Assembly (NCBI GenBank): GCA_902476265.1
Contig: CABSCP010000015.1
Coordinates: 18,590-82,589, forward strand
Length of the DNA stretch: 64,000 nt
Reading direction: 5' to 3'
DNA from: an uncultured Lachnospiraceae bacterium
GTDB taxonomy: Bacteria > Bacillota > Clostridia > Lachnospirales > Lachnospiraceae
Position 1 is the first letter of the stretch, and each line of letters starts with the position of its first letter. This document shows, piece by piece, positions 7,541 through 15,679 of this stretch. Made by a program: the position numbers and the translations under genes. The notes beneath the pieces were generated by a model. The model did no database searches. It saw only the letters and a list, made by a program, of their open reading frames with translations, and was not told the origin of the DNA.

Positions 7541-8563
7541 TTACCGTTTCCCGTCTGCATCGTACAGATGGCAGCTGACGATATGACCGTTGCCCATATC
7601 TCTGGGTTTGGGTGCTTCCGTCTTGCAGCGCTCCATGCAGTCTTTACATCTGGTGTGGAACTTACATCCGGAGGGAGGATTTGCCGGAGACGGAATGCTT
7701 CCCTCCAGGATGATCCTGTTGATCTTTTTGTCCGGGTCCGGCATGGGGATCGCGGAAAACAGCGCCTTTGTGTAAGGATGCAGCGGGTTATTGAAAATAT
7801 CCTTCGTCTCCCCGGTTTCCACCAGGCCGCCCAAATACATGACGCCCACGGTTTCGGAAATATGTTCCACCACCGAAAGGTCGTGGGAAATGAAGAGATA
7901 AGTCAGCCCGTACTGTTTCTGCAGATCTTTCAGCAGATTGATGATCTGTGCCTGAATGGAAACATCCAGCGCCGAAACCGGTTCGTCACAGACGATGAAT
8001 TTAGGATTGAGCGCCAGCGCCCTGGCGATACAGATCCTCTGCCGCTGTCCGCCGGAGAACTCATGAGGATAGCGGTCTTTATGATATTCCTGCAGGCCGC
8101 AGTCATTCATCACCTTTGTCACATAAGCATCGTATTCACTTTTGGGAACCAGATTGTGTTCCTTCACCGCTTCCCCGATGATCTCCCCTACGGGAAGCCT
8201 GGGAGAAAGAGAGGAATAGGGATCCTGGAAAATGATCTGCATCTGCGTACGCAGTTCCCGCATCTGGCTCCTGCTCACTTTACTGATATCAATTCCGTCA
8301 AAAAGGAGTTCACCATCCGTTTTTTCCAGCAGGCGTAAGATCGTGCGGCCGGTGGTTGATTTTCCACAGCCGGACTCCCCTACCAGGCCCATGGTAGTTC
8401 CTCTTTTAATCGTAAAGGATACGTCGTCCACAGCTTTCACATGTCCGACTACCTTTGAAAAAAGTCCTCCTTTTATGGGAAAATATTTTTTCAGATGGGA
8501 AACTTCCAGAATATTATCGTTTTCATGTACGATAGCTTCTTCCGTTTTATGTTCCGTCGGCAT
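7541..8563 (-). CDS. oppF: Oligopeptide ABC transporter ATPase OppF (system 2)
   Basis: 340 residues. Walker A GESGCGKSTT, Q-loop IIFQDPYSSLSP, signature FSGGQRQRICIA, Walker B FIVCDEPVSALD, and H-loop ISHDLSV are intact. The C-terminus has NPLHPYTKALFSAIP and a Cys-rich tail (CKFHTRCKDCMERC) like its paralogue at 2993-3973. Its ATG abuts the oppD2 stop (TAA then ATG), so the two are translationally coupled. It drives uptake through OppB2/OppC2. Confidence 0.93.
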   Translation of the reverse strand: MPTEHKTEEAIVHENDNILEVSHLKKYFPIKGGLFSKVVGHVKAVDDVSFTIKRGTTMGLVGESGCGKSTTGRTILRLLEKTDGELLFDGIDISKVSRSQMRELRTQMQIIFQDPYSSLSPRLPVGEIIGEAVKEHNLVPKSEYDAYVTKVMNDCGLQEYHKDRYPHEFSGGQRQRICIARALALNPKFIVCDEPVSALDVSIQAQIINLLKDLQKQYGLTYLFISHDLSVVEHISETVGVMYLGGLVETGETKDIFNNPLHPYTKALFSAIPMPDPDKKINRIILEGSIPSPANPPSGCKFHTRCKDCMERCKTEAPKPRDMGNGHIVSCHLYDADGKR

Positions 8564-9730
8564 TTATTTTCCCTCCTTTTGATCATCATATCGGTAGCAG
8601 CTGACCACATGGGTGTCTGTCAGGTGCACCTGCGCCGGATACGCGCCCGCGCATTTTTCCACGCACATTTCACAGCGATCCTTAAAATAACAGTAGTTGG
8701 GCATATCCACCGGATTGGGCACCTTGCCCGGAATGCTGTAGAGCCGGTCGATTTCCTTGCCCACCACAGGTTTTGAATTCATCAGCCCGATGGTATAGGG
8801 ATGGGCGGGATGATGGAAAATTTCCTGTACCGTCCCTTTTTCCACTACCCTTCCGGCATACATGACGACCACATAATCCGCCATCTCCGCCACAACGCCC
8901 AGGTCGTGGGTGATCAGCATGATGCTGGAATTGACTTTTTCCTTCAGGGCCCGCAGCAGATCCAGTATCTGTGCCTGGATCGTCACATCCAGCGCCGTAG
9001 TGGGTTCATCCGCAATGATCAGCTTGGGATTGCAGGCCAGCGCGATGGCGATCATGATTCTCTGGCGCATCCCGCCGGAGAGTTCATGAGGATACATTTT
9101 ATAAACGCCTTCGTGGTTTGCGATACCCACCATTTTCAGCATTTCCAGCGTGCGTTCCTTCACTTCCTCCTTTGCCATTTCCGGATTGTGGAGTTTGATG
9201 ATTTCATCCACCTGATCGCCGATTCGGAACACCGGATTTAAGGAAGTCATGGGTTCCTGGAAGATCATGGCCATTTCATTGCCGCGCAGATGCTGCATGG
9301 TAGTTTCCGGGGCGTTGACTACATTGATCGCTTTTCCGTCTCCCACATTGAAGCGGATTTCTCCTTCCACCGTCTGCCCCTGAGGCCGCTGTACCAGCTG
9401 CATCAAAGAAAGACTGGTGACGGATTTGCCGCAGCCCGACTCTCCCACAATGCCCACTGTTTTTCCCTGGGGCACTTCGAAAGAAACGCCGTCTACCGCC
9501 TTCACTGTCCCGATATCCGTGAAGAAGTAAGTATGCACATTGTCGAATTCCACAACATTGCCGGAATCCTTCATCACAGTGGTGTACTCCTCCTCCGGAA
9601 TGTGCTTTCTCTTCCTTCTTTTTTCAATTTCGCCTGTAATCCTGCGGTTTTCTTTGGAAATCCGTTTGGATTCTTTGGCAGAGATATAATTTATGCTTTT
9701 TGTTTTCTTCTTTCCTAATGCCACCGTCAT
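8564..9730 (-). CDS. oppD: Oligopeptide ABC transporter ATPase OppD (system 2), basic N-terminal extension
   Basis: About 388 residues. All ATPase motifs are present: Walker A GESGCGKSVT, MIFQEPMTSLNPV, LSGGMRQRIMIA, LIIADEPTTALD, and LITHDLGVVAEM. The C-terminus has HPYTIGLMNSKP, an IPGKVPNP motif and a Cys-rich end. Unlike OppD1 it has about 60 extra N-terminal residues that are strongly basic (KKKTKS, KESKRISKENRR, EIEKRRKRKH), probably cytoplasmic and possibly membrane- or RNA-contacting. The ATG at 9730 fits the AAAGG site better than the GTG one codon earlier. Confidence 0.92.
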   Translation of the reverse strand: MTVALGKKKTKSINYISAKESKRISKENRRITGEIEKRRKRKHIPEEEYTTVMKDSGNVVEFDNVHTYFFTDIGTVKAVDGVSFEVPQGKTVGIVGESGCGKSVTSLSLMQLVQRPQGQTVEGEIRFNVGDGKAINVVNAPETTMQHLRGNEMAMIFQEPMTSLNPVFRIGDQVDEIIKLHNPEMAKEEVKERTLEMLKMVGIANHEGVYKMYPHELSGGMRQRIMIAIALACNPKLIIADEPTTALDVTIQAQILDLLRALKEKVNSSIMLITHDLGVVAEMADYVVVMYAGRVVEKGTVQEIFHHPAHPYTIGLMNSKPVVGKEIDRLYSIPGKVPNPVDMPNYCYFKDRCEMCVEKCAGAYPAQVHLTDTHVVSCYRYDDQKEGK

Positions 9731-9733
9731 CAC

Positions 9734-11479
9734 CTACCTTTTCATCTTCGGGTCGAATGCGTCGCGCAGGCCGTCGCCGACAAAGTTAAAGCCCAGCACC
9801 GTAATCAGGATCAAAAATCCTGCCGGGATCCAGACAAACCAGAAGTTTGTCAGCACGTAGACATCGTTGACCGCATTTACAATATTGCCCCAGGATGCGA
9901 ACGGGAATTTGACGCCCAGGCCCAAAAAGCTCAGGGTCGCTTCCATAATGATGATATCGCCCAGCCCCATCGTCGCAATGACGATCAGCTGCGGGATTAC
10001 GTTGGGAATCAGATGTTTGAAAATCCTTCTGCTCACCCGGATGCCTGTCGCTTCCGTCGCCACCATGAATTCCTGCTCTCTCAAAGAAAGGATCTGGCCT
10101 CTGACCATTCTTGCCGTAGAGGTCCAGCTGAGCAGACCGATGATGCCGCACAGGAAAAAGATACGGATTTTCGGGTCCACACGGTAATAGTCCATCAGAG
10201 AACCTAAGATCAGGTACAGCGGGAAGGAAGGGATACAGATGAAAATATCCACCACACGCATCAGCATGGTATCCACCCAGCCGCCGAAATAACCGGCCAG
10301 GCCGCCGATGATCACACCGATCAGGATTTCCAGAAATACCGCTACAAAACCGATCATCAGGGAAATTCTGCCGCCGTACATCAGTCTGGTCAAAAGATCC
10401 ATACCGTTACCGTCCGTCCCCAGCCAGTGAGCCTTACTGGGAGACGCGAAAGTATCGTTAACCTGTGTCTGCTGTTTGGAGCGGATCAAAAACTGGGTAT
10501 TTTTCCGGGTGATGGTGTATTCGGAAGCGCTTCCGCTTCCGTCGTCAAAACTCAAAGCGGCAGCATTTTCCGCCACGGCTTTTTCCGCCGCCATCTTAAA
10601 TTCAAGGGAAAGGAATTCCCCTCCCGCCGGCTGTACGGAATAGGGGGAAATATAAGCGTAATGTTCGCCGTCCTTTACCACCATAGATGCGCCCGCATCG
10701 GCATTTGCTTCCAGGGTGTAGGATTCTCCGTCCGCGGTAAACGCGTTTTCCCCTGCCGCCATTGCCCGCTGGGCATTCAGCTGAAATTCATAGCTGAAGG
10801 TCTGTCCGCTCTGTGCGGGGGAGAACAGCATTTTGGAAGCGATGGCGATGGGATCCATGACGGATATCTGGCTCTTTTTGCCGTCTCTCACAATGTAATA
10901 TTCGGTGCCTTCTGCCGCGAAGGAATTTTCCTTTGCTTTGACCGCCTCTTCAAAACCGGCTGCCACCGCAGCGGAAACCTTCCCGCCGTCCACAGCCTTA
11001 ATATTATTTTTTCCTTTTAAAGTGATCACTTCGGCCACGGGAGTGAGGCCCACGATCTGATAAAATTCATTTCCTTCTTCAATCAGGGAATAGGTGGAAT
11101 CCTTTACGGTGAATTCCGTTTCCCCGTTGTTGATTGCCAGGATCATCTTCGCTCCTGCCAGGGACGGGAAGTCCTTTCCGTCCGCCACCGCATACTGATA
11201 ATCCTGATTGAGGGTCACGCCCGCGAAATCCTTATTGATTTCTTCTACGGTACGGAACACCTGATCCTCGCTGTAAGGACTTAAAATCCCGCCCACAAAG
11301 GAAAATACAAACATGGTCACAATGATGACCAAGCCCACAATGGCCAGTTTATTCCTGAAAAAGCGCTTCGCCACCAGCATACCGGGAGAAAGCACTTTAA
11401 CTCTCTGTTCATCATCCAGCGCTACGGATTTGCTGATGTGTTCGTTTTCGATCTGATTGGTTTCTTTTTCTTTCCTCAC
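9734..11479 (-). CDS. oppC: Oligopeptide permease OppC with a ~260-residue extracytoplasmic insertion
   Basis: 581 residues from a GTG that follows AAGGAAGGAGG; OppC proteins are usually 300-350. The first helix is at about 46-66, and the normal permease domain begins only at about 348 (HWLGTDGNGMDLLTRL, GGRISLMIGF). It continues through the EAA loop (VATEATGIRVSRRIFKHLIPN) to the standard end GDGLRDAFDPKMKR. Between them, residues about 80-342 form an extra domain that must lie outside the cell. It contains at least three loosely repeated units of about 55-60 residues, starting near 176, 232 and 294. Each has a helix-like F..A..A...A stretch, then a G..Y.(I/L) strand and a D-G turn. It could help dock the unusually large receptor of this operon. 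Confidence 0.9.
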   Translation of the reverse strand: MRKEKETNQIENEHISKSVALDDEQRVKVLSPGMLVAKRFFRNKLAIVGLVIIVTMFVFSFVGGILSPYSEDQVFRTVEEINKDFAGVTLNQDYQYAVADGKDFPSLAGAKMILAINNGETEFTVKDSTYSLIEEGNEFYQIVGLTPVAEVITLKGKNNIKAVDGGKVSAAVAAGFEEAVKAKENSFAAEGTEYYIVRDGKKSQISVMDPIAIASKMLFSPAQSGQTFSYEFQLNAQRAMAAGENAFTADGESYTLEANADAGASMVVKDGEHYAYISPYSVQPAGGEFLSLEFKMAAEKAVAENAAALSFDDGSGSASEYTITRKNTQFLIRSKQQTQVNDTFASPSKAHWLGTDGNGMDLLTRLMYGGRISLMIGFVAVFLEILIGVIIGGLAGYFGGWVDTMLMRVVDIFICIPSFPLYLILGSLMDYYRVDPKIRIFFLCGIIGLLSWTSTARMVRGQILSLREQEFMVATEATGIRVSRRIFKHLIPNVIPQLIVIATMGLGDIIIMEATLSFLGLGVKFPFASWGNIVNAVNDVYVLTNFWFVWIPAGFLILITVLGFNFVGDGLRDAFDPKMKR

Positions 11480-11495
11480 GAAAGTGCCTCCTTCC

Positions 11496-12482
11496 TTAGT
11501 TGATTCTGACACGGGGGTCTGCCACCGCGTATAAAATATCTGCCAGCAGGGTTCCGCAGAGCGTTAAAAACGCCAGGAAAACCATGTAGAACATTGTGAA
11601 CGGAATATCCCCCTGGGTCAGCGCCAGGTAAGAGGTATAGCCGATTCCCGGAATCTGGAACAGCGTTTCCGTGATCATGGCGCCGGAAAACAGGCCCGGC
11701 AGGGAACCGCCCAGAAGGGTGATGATGGGAATCAGCGTATTGCGGAACGCATGGTGGTTGATGACTTTATTTTCCGGCAGCCCCTTTGCCCGGGCGGTAC
11801 GGATAAAATCAGAATTCAACACTTCCAGCATATTGGTTCTGGTGTAACGCATCAGGGTCCCCACACTGACGATGGTCAGGGTTAAAACCGGCAGGATCAT
11901 GTGCTGGGCATAGTCGAGCACCTGTCCCACGGGACTTAACTGCTCATGCATACGCCCGACGATCCCGTACAAATCCACCCATTTTAAGTTGATGGAAAAG
12001 ATCCATTTTAATAATGTAGCAAAGAAAAAGCTGGGCAGTGAAATACCGATCAGCGCAAATACCGTAACCGCATAGTCGATCTTGCTGTACTGCTTTCTTG
12101 CCGATATGATCCCCAATGGAATGGCAATCGCAATTTCCAGCAAAAAGGCAATTGCGCCAAGCGCGAAGGAATACCAGATCACGCTTTTGAATTTCTGGGT
12201 GACGGGCTGGTTAAAAATCCAGGAATCGCCAAACTGTCCCCTAACGGCCTGTCCCAGCCATCCAAAATATCCTTCTATAATGCTGCCGTCCAGATGGTAA
12301 TCCGAATTCAGCTTTTCGAGCAGTTCCTCATAAGGCCTTGCACCTGCCTTCTGAGACATCTGCAGCGCCTTTGACTCCACAAAAGAAGCCGGAAGGCTTC
12401 TTTCCAGAGCATAAATGATCATTGACACGAAAAACAAAATCATAACCCCTAAAGCAAGACGCCTGATGATGAATTTCTTCAT
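11496..12482 (-). CDS. oppB: Oligopeptide permease OppB (system 2)
   Basis: 328 residues with six membrane segments, starting MKKFIIRRLALGVMIL. The long first external loop includes GQFGDSW (the family GDxGxS position). The EAA loop is FIRTARAKGLPENKVINHHAFRNTLIPI, and the C-terminus ADILYAVADPRVRIN is typical. It forms the channel with OppC2. It follows oppA2 after a 168-bp spacer holding a strong hairpin, and oppC2 starts 16 bp after its stop. Confidence 0.92.
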   Translation of the reverse strand: MKKFIIRRLALGVMILFFVSMIIYALERSLPASFVESKALQMSQKAGARPYEELLEKLNSDYHLDGSIIEGYFGWLGQAVRGQFGDSWIFNQPVTQKFKSVIWYSFALGAIAFLLEIAIAIPLGIISARKQYSKIDYAVTVFALIGISLPSFFFATLLKWIFSINLKWVDLYGIVGRMHEQLSPVGQVLDYAQHMILPVLTLTIVSVGTLMRYTRTNMLEVLNSDFIRTARAKGLPENKVINHHAFRNTLIPIITLLGGSLPGLFSGAMITETLFQIPGIGYTSYLALTQGDIPFTMFYMVFLAFLTLCGTLLADILYAVADPRVRIN

Positions 12483-12602
12483 TCTCTTGTCACTCCTGTT
12501 CTTTTTTCAATGAATTGACTGTTCATAAACACTCTCTATCCTAAACATTCCTGTGGGCAAAAAAGCTTCCATAAGAATGCATTATTTTCCATCCTCATGA
12601 AT

Positions 12603-12630
12603 ACAGGGTCCACCCGCAGGTGGGCCCTGT
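12603..12630 (-). terminator. Intercistronic hairpin between oppA2 and oppB2
   Basis: Twelve-base-pair stem ACAGGGTCCACC/GGTGGGCCCTGT with a CGCA loop and one G-U pair. The downstream minus-strand sequence (ATTCATG) is a poor U-tract. It probably works as a partial terminator or 3' mRNA stabiliser that keeps the receptor more abundant than the membrane subunits. Confidence 0.65.
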
Positions 12631-12650
12631 TCAAAATATAGTGCTTTTTA

Positions 12651-14978
12651 TTATTTTACTAATTCTACATTCTGCACTTCTTCAATCCATTTGTAGAAGG
12701 TTGTTACATCCGGTGTGAAGGTGTCCGCATTGACACGCTCCGTGCTGTAAATCACACAGTTCTGTCTCTGGTAAACCGGAATTTCAACCGCCCAGTCGAG
12801 GATGGTGTCCAGACACTCTTTGTAAATGGACTTCCGGTAATTCTTATCATCGCTCTGACGGGCTTCCATAATCATTTCATCCAGATCGGGATCTGCGATA
12901 CAATAATGGTTGGAAGATTCGGATTCAGAGTGATAAATCTGGTACATATCAGGATCAACGGTTGCCTGCCATGCCGCACACCACAGTTCAGCGGTCTTCG
13001 CATTCAGCTTATCCCAGAGGATATTGGAATCGGACAGATCGTTGACATCCAGTGTAAAGCCGATCTTTTCCAGCGCCGCTTTCGCATCTGTAAGGATTGC
13101 GAAGCTGGGGTGATCGCCGTTGCCGTCTGCAGGAATCATCACTTCATATTCCAGTTTTGCGCCTGCGGGAGCCGCTGTCAGCTTGCCGTCCGCTACGGTG
13201 TAGCCCGCTGCTTCAAAGTAGCCCAGCGCTGCCTGAAGGGCCGCATCATATTTTTCCTCGTCACTCATGCCCTCGGTGTAGATGGGATTGCCATCCACAT
13301 CCTTGGAGAATGCCACTTCATATCCGGGATCCGCTTTCTGAGGAGCCGCCCAGGAAGTGTTGGAAATGGGGTAGTTGATTACGCTGGCCGCATCGCCGTA
13401 GTAGGAGTCGATGGAAACGTCTCTGTATGCGCTGATGACGGTCGCGATCGCTTTTCTCAAGTTCTTGGATTCTACGGAACCGGGTTCGCCGCCTACATTG
13501 ACAGTTTTGGCGCTGATACCGATATAGCCATAGCCCAGGTTGTCAACCAAACTTGTATTAATCTTATCGCCGTTTAATTCGCCGTTGCCGTTGATCTTGC
13601 CGATATTTTCAAAAGCGGTCTTGCTGCCCGAAGGATCAGTGATGTCCACAGTTCCCTGCTCAACGCCGGGGATCTTGTCGGCATCGGTGGATTCCTTCCA
13701 CTGCATGTATTTGATCTTGGGAGCGCCGTCCATGTACTTGTCGTTACCTTCAAAGTAAACGATCTTGTTCTCGTACTTCTGGAACTTATAAGGGCCGTAG
13801 CCTAAGGGCTTATTGGTCTTTTCCCGGATGGAAGAAAGATCTCCGCGGGTGAAACCAAACTGGTTGTTATCATAATCATAAGCCGCTGCATCGCCATAGT
13901 AATGAAGCGCGCCCACATTCACGCCCAGCTGATAGATGGTTGTCGCATCATAACCGTTTGTGGTAATACTGATGGTGAGATCATCCACCTTCTTGATGCC
14001 TTCGATGTTGGGCACTTCTTCGCCCTCGCCGGCTTCCTTCTTCTGCTCTACAATGTAGCTTTCCGCAAGCTTGTTCACATCCTCATCAAAGTAAGTGTCG
14101 TCTCCGGCATAGTTGGTAGCCAGCGTTTTGTAATCCGTGCCGTACTGCGCGGTAACATCGCTGACAATCGCAGCGAAATCCTTGCCTTCTGCGCTGTAAG
14201 TCTCATCCAGGGAATAAGCATCTACGTAGAAAGCTTCGGGTGTCTCATAGCTCATGGCTTCATAGTTTTCTTCGCAGAATGCCTGTTCGCCGGCCAGAAT
14301 GGGCGCGATTATATTTTCCACGATCTGGGAAGCCAGACCTTCGGGCATCTCCGCAAGAACCTTGCTCACGTCTTCCGCTGTCACGGAATCCGCTGCGGTG
14401 GAGTTCGCCATATAATTTTTCAGACCTACAACCGGCTGAGCATTAAAGGTATTAAAGCCGTCATAGTCGGGATCGCTGAACACATAAAAAGTGAAGATCA
14501 GATCGTCTGCGGTGATGGGTTCCCCATCCTCAAATACCAGACCTTCCTTCAGCTTTAAGGTATATGTAGTGGTATCCTCGCCTTTCTCGACGGAGACATC
14601 CGCAAACCCCTTGTAATCATAGTCTGTGCCGTTATAACCGATGGTTTCCCCTTCGATGGCGTTCTGTACCACAGCGCCGGTACGGTCTGCTTTTACGATC
14701 ACGGGGCAAACCACACTCACCACGTCCTGGTCATAAGCGGATTCCGCAAAGAACGGGCTGAATTTCTCGGAAAATGCAAGAGAGCCGACTACCAGAGGCG
14801 TGTCATCCCCTGCCGCCGCTTCTTCTTTTGCAGGCGTGCTTTCCGGCTGCTGTGCTTCGGATGCGTTGTCTGCTTTTGTTTCTGTCGCTGCCGGCTGGGA
14901 ACCACATGCGGCCATACCTGTGACCATCATTGCGGCAACTGCCACAGCCAGAAACTGATTGAGCTTCTTTTTCATCAT
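12651..14978 (-). CDS. oppA: Large oligopeptide-binding lipoprotein (system 2)
   Basis: About 775 residues, starting at ATG-ATG (14978/14975) after AAAAAGGAGG. A lipoprotein signal (LNQFLAVAVAAMMVTGMAAC) ends at a Cys, followed by an Ala/Glu linker. The fold is an SBP family 5 receptor with the normal order of parts, ending in the usual tail (YRKSIYKECLDTILDWAVEI, PVYQRQN, TTFYKWIEE). It is some 200 residues longer than a standard OppA. The extra length sits mainly in an acidic segment after the first lobe's GLKNYMANST and before VDDLTISIT. It leads the opp2 operon behind its own promoter and is the partner of the enlarged OppC2. Confidence 0.92.
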   Translation of the reverse strand: MMKKKLNQFLAVAVAAMMVTGMAACGSQPAATETKADNASEAQQPESTPAKEEAAAGDDTPLVVGSLAFSEKFSPFFAESAYDQDVVSVVCPVIVKADRTGAVVQNAIEGETIGYNGTDYDYKGFADVSVEKGEDTTTYTLKLKEGLVFEDGEPITADDLIFTFYVFSDPDYDGFNTFNAQPVVGLKNYMANSTAADSVTAEDVSKVLAEMPEGLASQIVENIIAPILAGEQAFCEENYEAMSYETPEAFYVDAYSLDETYSAEGKDFAAIVSDVTAQYGTDYKTLATNYAGDDTYFDEDVNKLAESYIVEQKKEAGEGEEVPNIEGIKKVDDLTISITTNGYDATTIYQLGVNVGALHYYGDAAAYDYDNNQFGFTRGDLSSIREKTNKPLGYGPYKFQKYENKIVYFEGNDKYMDGAPKIKYMQWKESTDADKIPGVEQGTVDITDPSGSKTAFENIGKINGNGELNGDKINTSLVDNLGYGYIGISAKTVNVGGEPGSVESKNLRKAIATVISAYRDVSIDSYYGDAASVINYPISNTSWAAPQKADPGYEVAFSKDVDGNPIYTEGMSDEEKYDAALQAALGYFEAAGYTVADGKLTAAPAGAKLEYEVMIPADGNGDHPSFAILTDAKAALEKIGFTLDVNDLSDSNILWDKLNAKTAELWCAAWQATVDPDMYQIYHSESESSNHYCIADPDLDEMIMEARQSDDKNYRKSIYKECLDTILDWAVEIPVYQRQNCVIYSTERVNADTFTPDVTTFYKWIEEVQNVELVK

Positions 14979-15037
14979 TTCTTCCTCCTTTTTAATTTCC
15001 ATCACGGCAATAAAACCGCCTGTAATGCGCAATTTTA

Positions 15038-15066
15038 AATATAACATATTTTGCCGATTGATTCAA
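15038..15066 (-). promoter_or_regulatory. Promoter of the opp2 operon
   Basis: Minus strand: -35 TTGAAT (15061-15066), 17-bp spacer, -10 TATATT (15038-15043), about 60 bp before the oppA2 start. Confidence 0.7.
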
Positions 15067-15127
15067 TATAAAAAGTTGCTATTTGTTGTGCAAAATCGTT
15101 GCAGATTTGTCTCTTTATCCGCAATTT

Positions 15128-15667
15128 TTATTTGTTCTGCCCGTTCCCTTCTTCTTCCCTGGTCTCAGACTTCAGTTTGTTTCCTGTAAAAGCCGCCTTA
15201 AGCGCCGTCAAAAAGATACCCATGCATACCATCCAGAACACCGTTTCCTGCAGAATGCCGATTTCTTTCCGGTGCACCAAAAGAAACAGGAGATCTGCAG
15301 CCGCCGTATACCCCGTCAGAACCGCTGCCGCAGCCGCGCTTCTTTTGATCCGCAGGATACCCCGCTCATATTCCCGCCTTTCCATGGCAGGCCCCGCTTT
15401 TCGGAAAACATCACAGCCTCTCAGGCAGTAAAACAGCGGCAGGCCGCAGAAGATGTAGGGCATCAGGATGTAAAAAACCCTGCTGCCGTCATTATTGATA
15501 CAAAGGGACACAAAAAAAAGAGTCATCATAACCGCAGCGCATACAAAACAGTCAAGGGAAGCCTTTCGTTTCCCCTGACTGTCCAGTTTCAGCTTATAAT
15601 AAGCGCCCCGGTAGTGAAAGCTGCCGTCTGCAGCCGCTTCATAATCCTTTACGTATCTTTTTTCCAT
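15128..15667 (-). CDS. Four-helix membrane protein, unknown
   Basis: 179 residues. A polar N-terminus of about 35 residues (HYRGAYYKLKLDSQG) is followed by four likely membrane segments in two pairs: about 38-58 and 64-82, then 112-130 and 138-158. Between the pairs is a charged cytoplasmic loop rich in Arg (MERREYERGILRIKRS). It starts 12 bp after the pepF stop with an AAAGGATAAG site, so it is co-transcribed with the peptidase. I do not recognise a named family. The N-terminal Tyr-rich strands followed by helix pairs resemble small conserved hypothetical proteins of Clostridia. Confidence 0.75.
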   Translation of the reverse strand: MEKRYVKDYEAAADGSFHYRGAYYKLKLDSQGKRKASLDCFVCAAVMMTLFFVSLCINNDGSRVFYILMPYIFCGLPLFYCLRGCDVFRKAGPAMERREYERGILRIKRSAAAAAVLTGYTAAADLLFLLVHRKEIGILQETVFWMVCMGIFLTALKAAFTGNKLKSETREEEGNGQNK

Positions 15668-15679
15668 GTATCTTATCCT

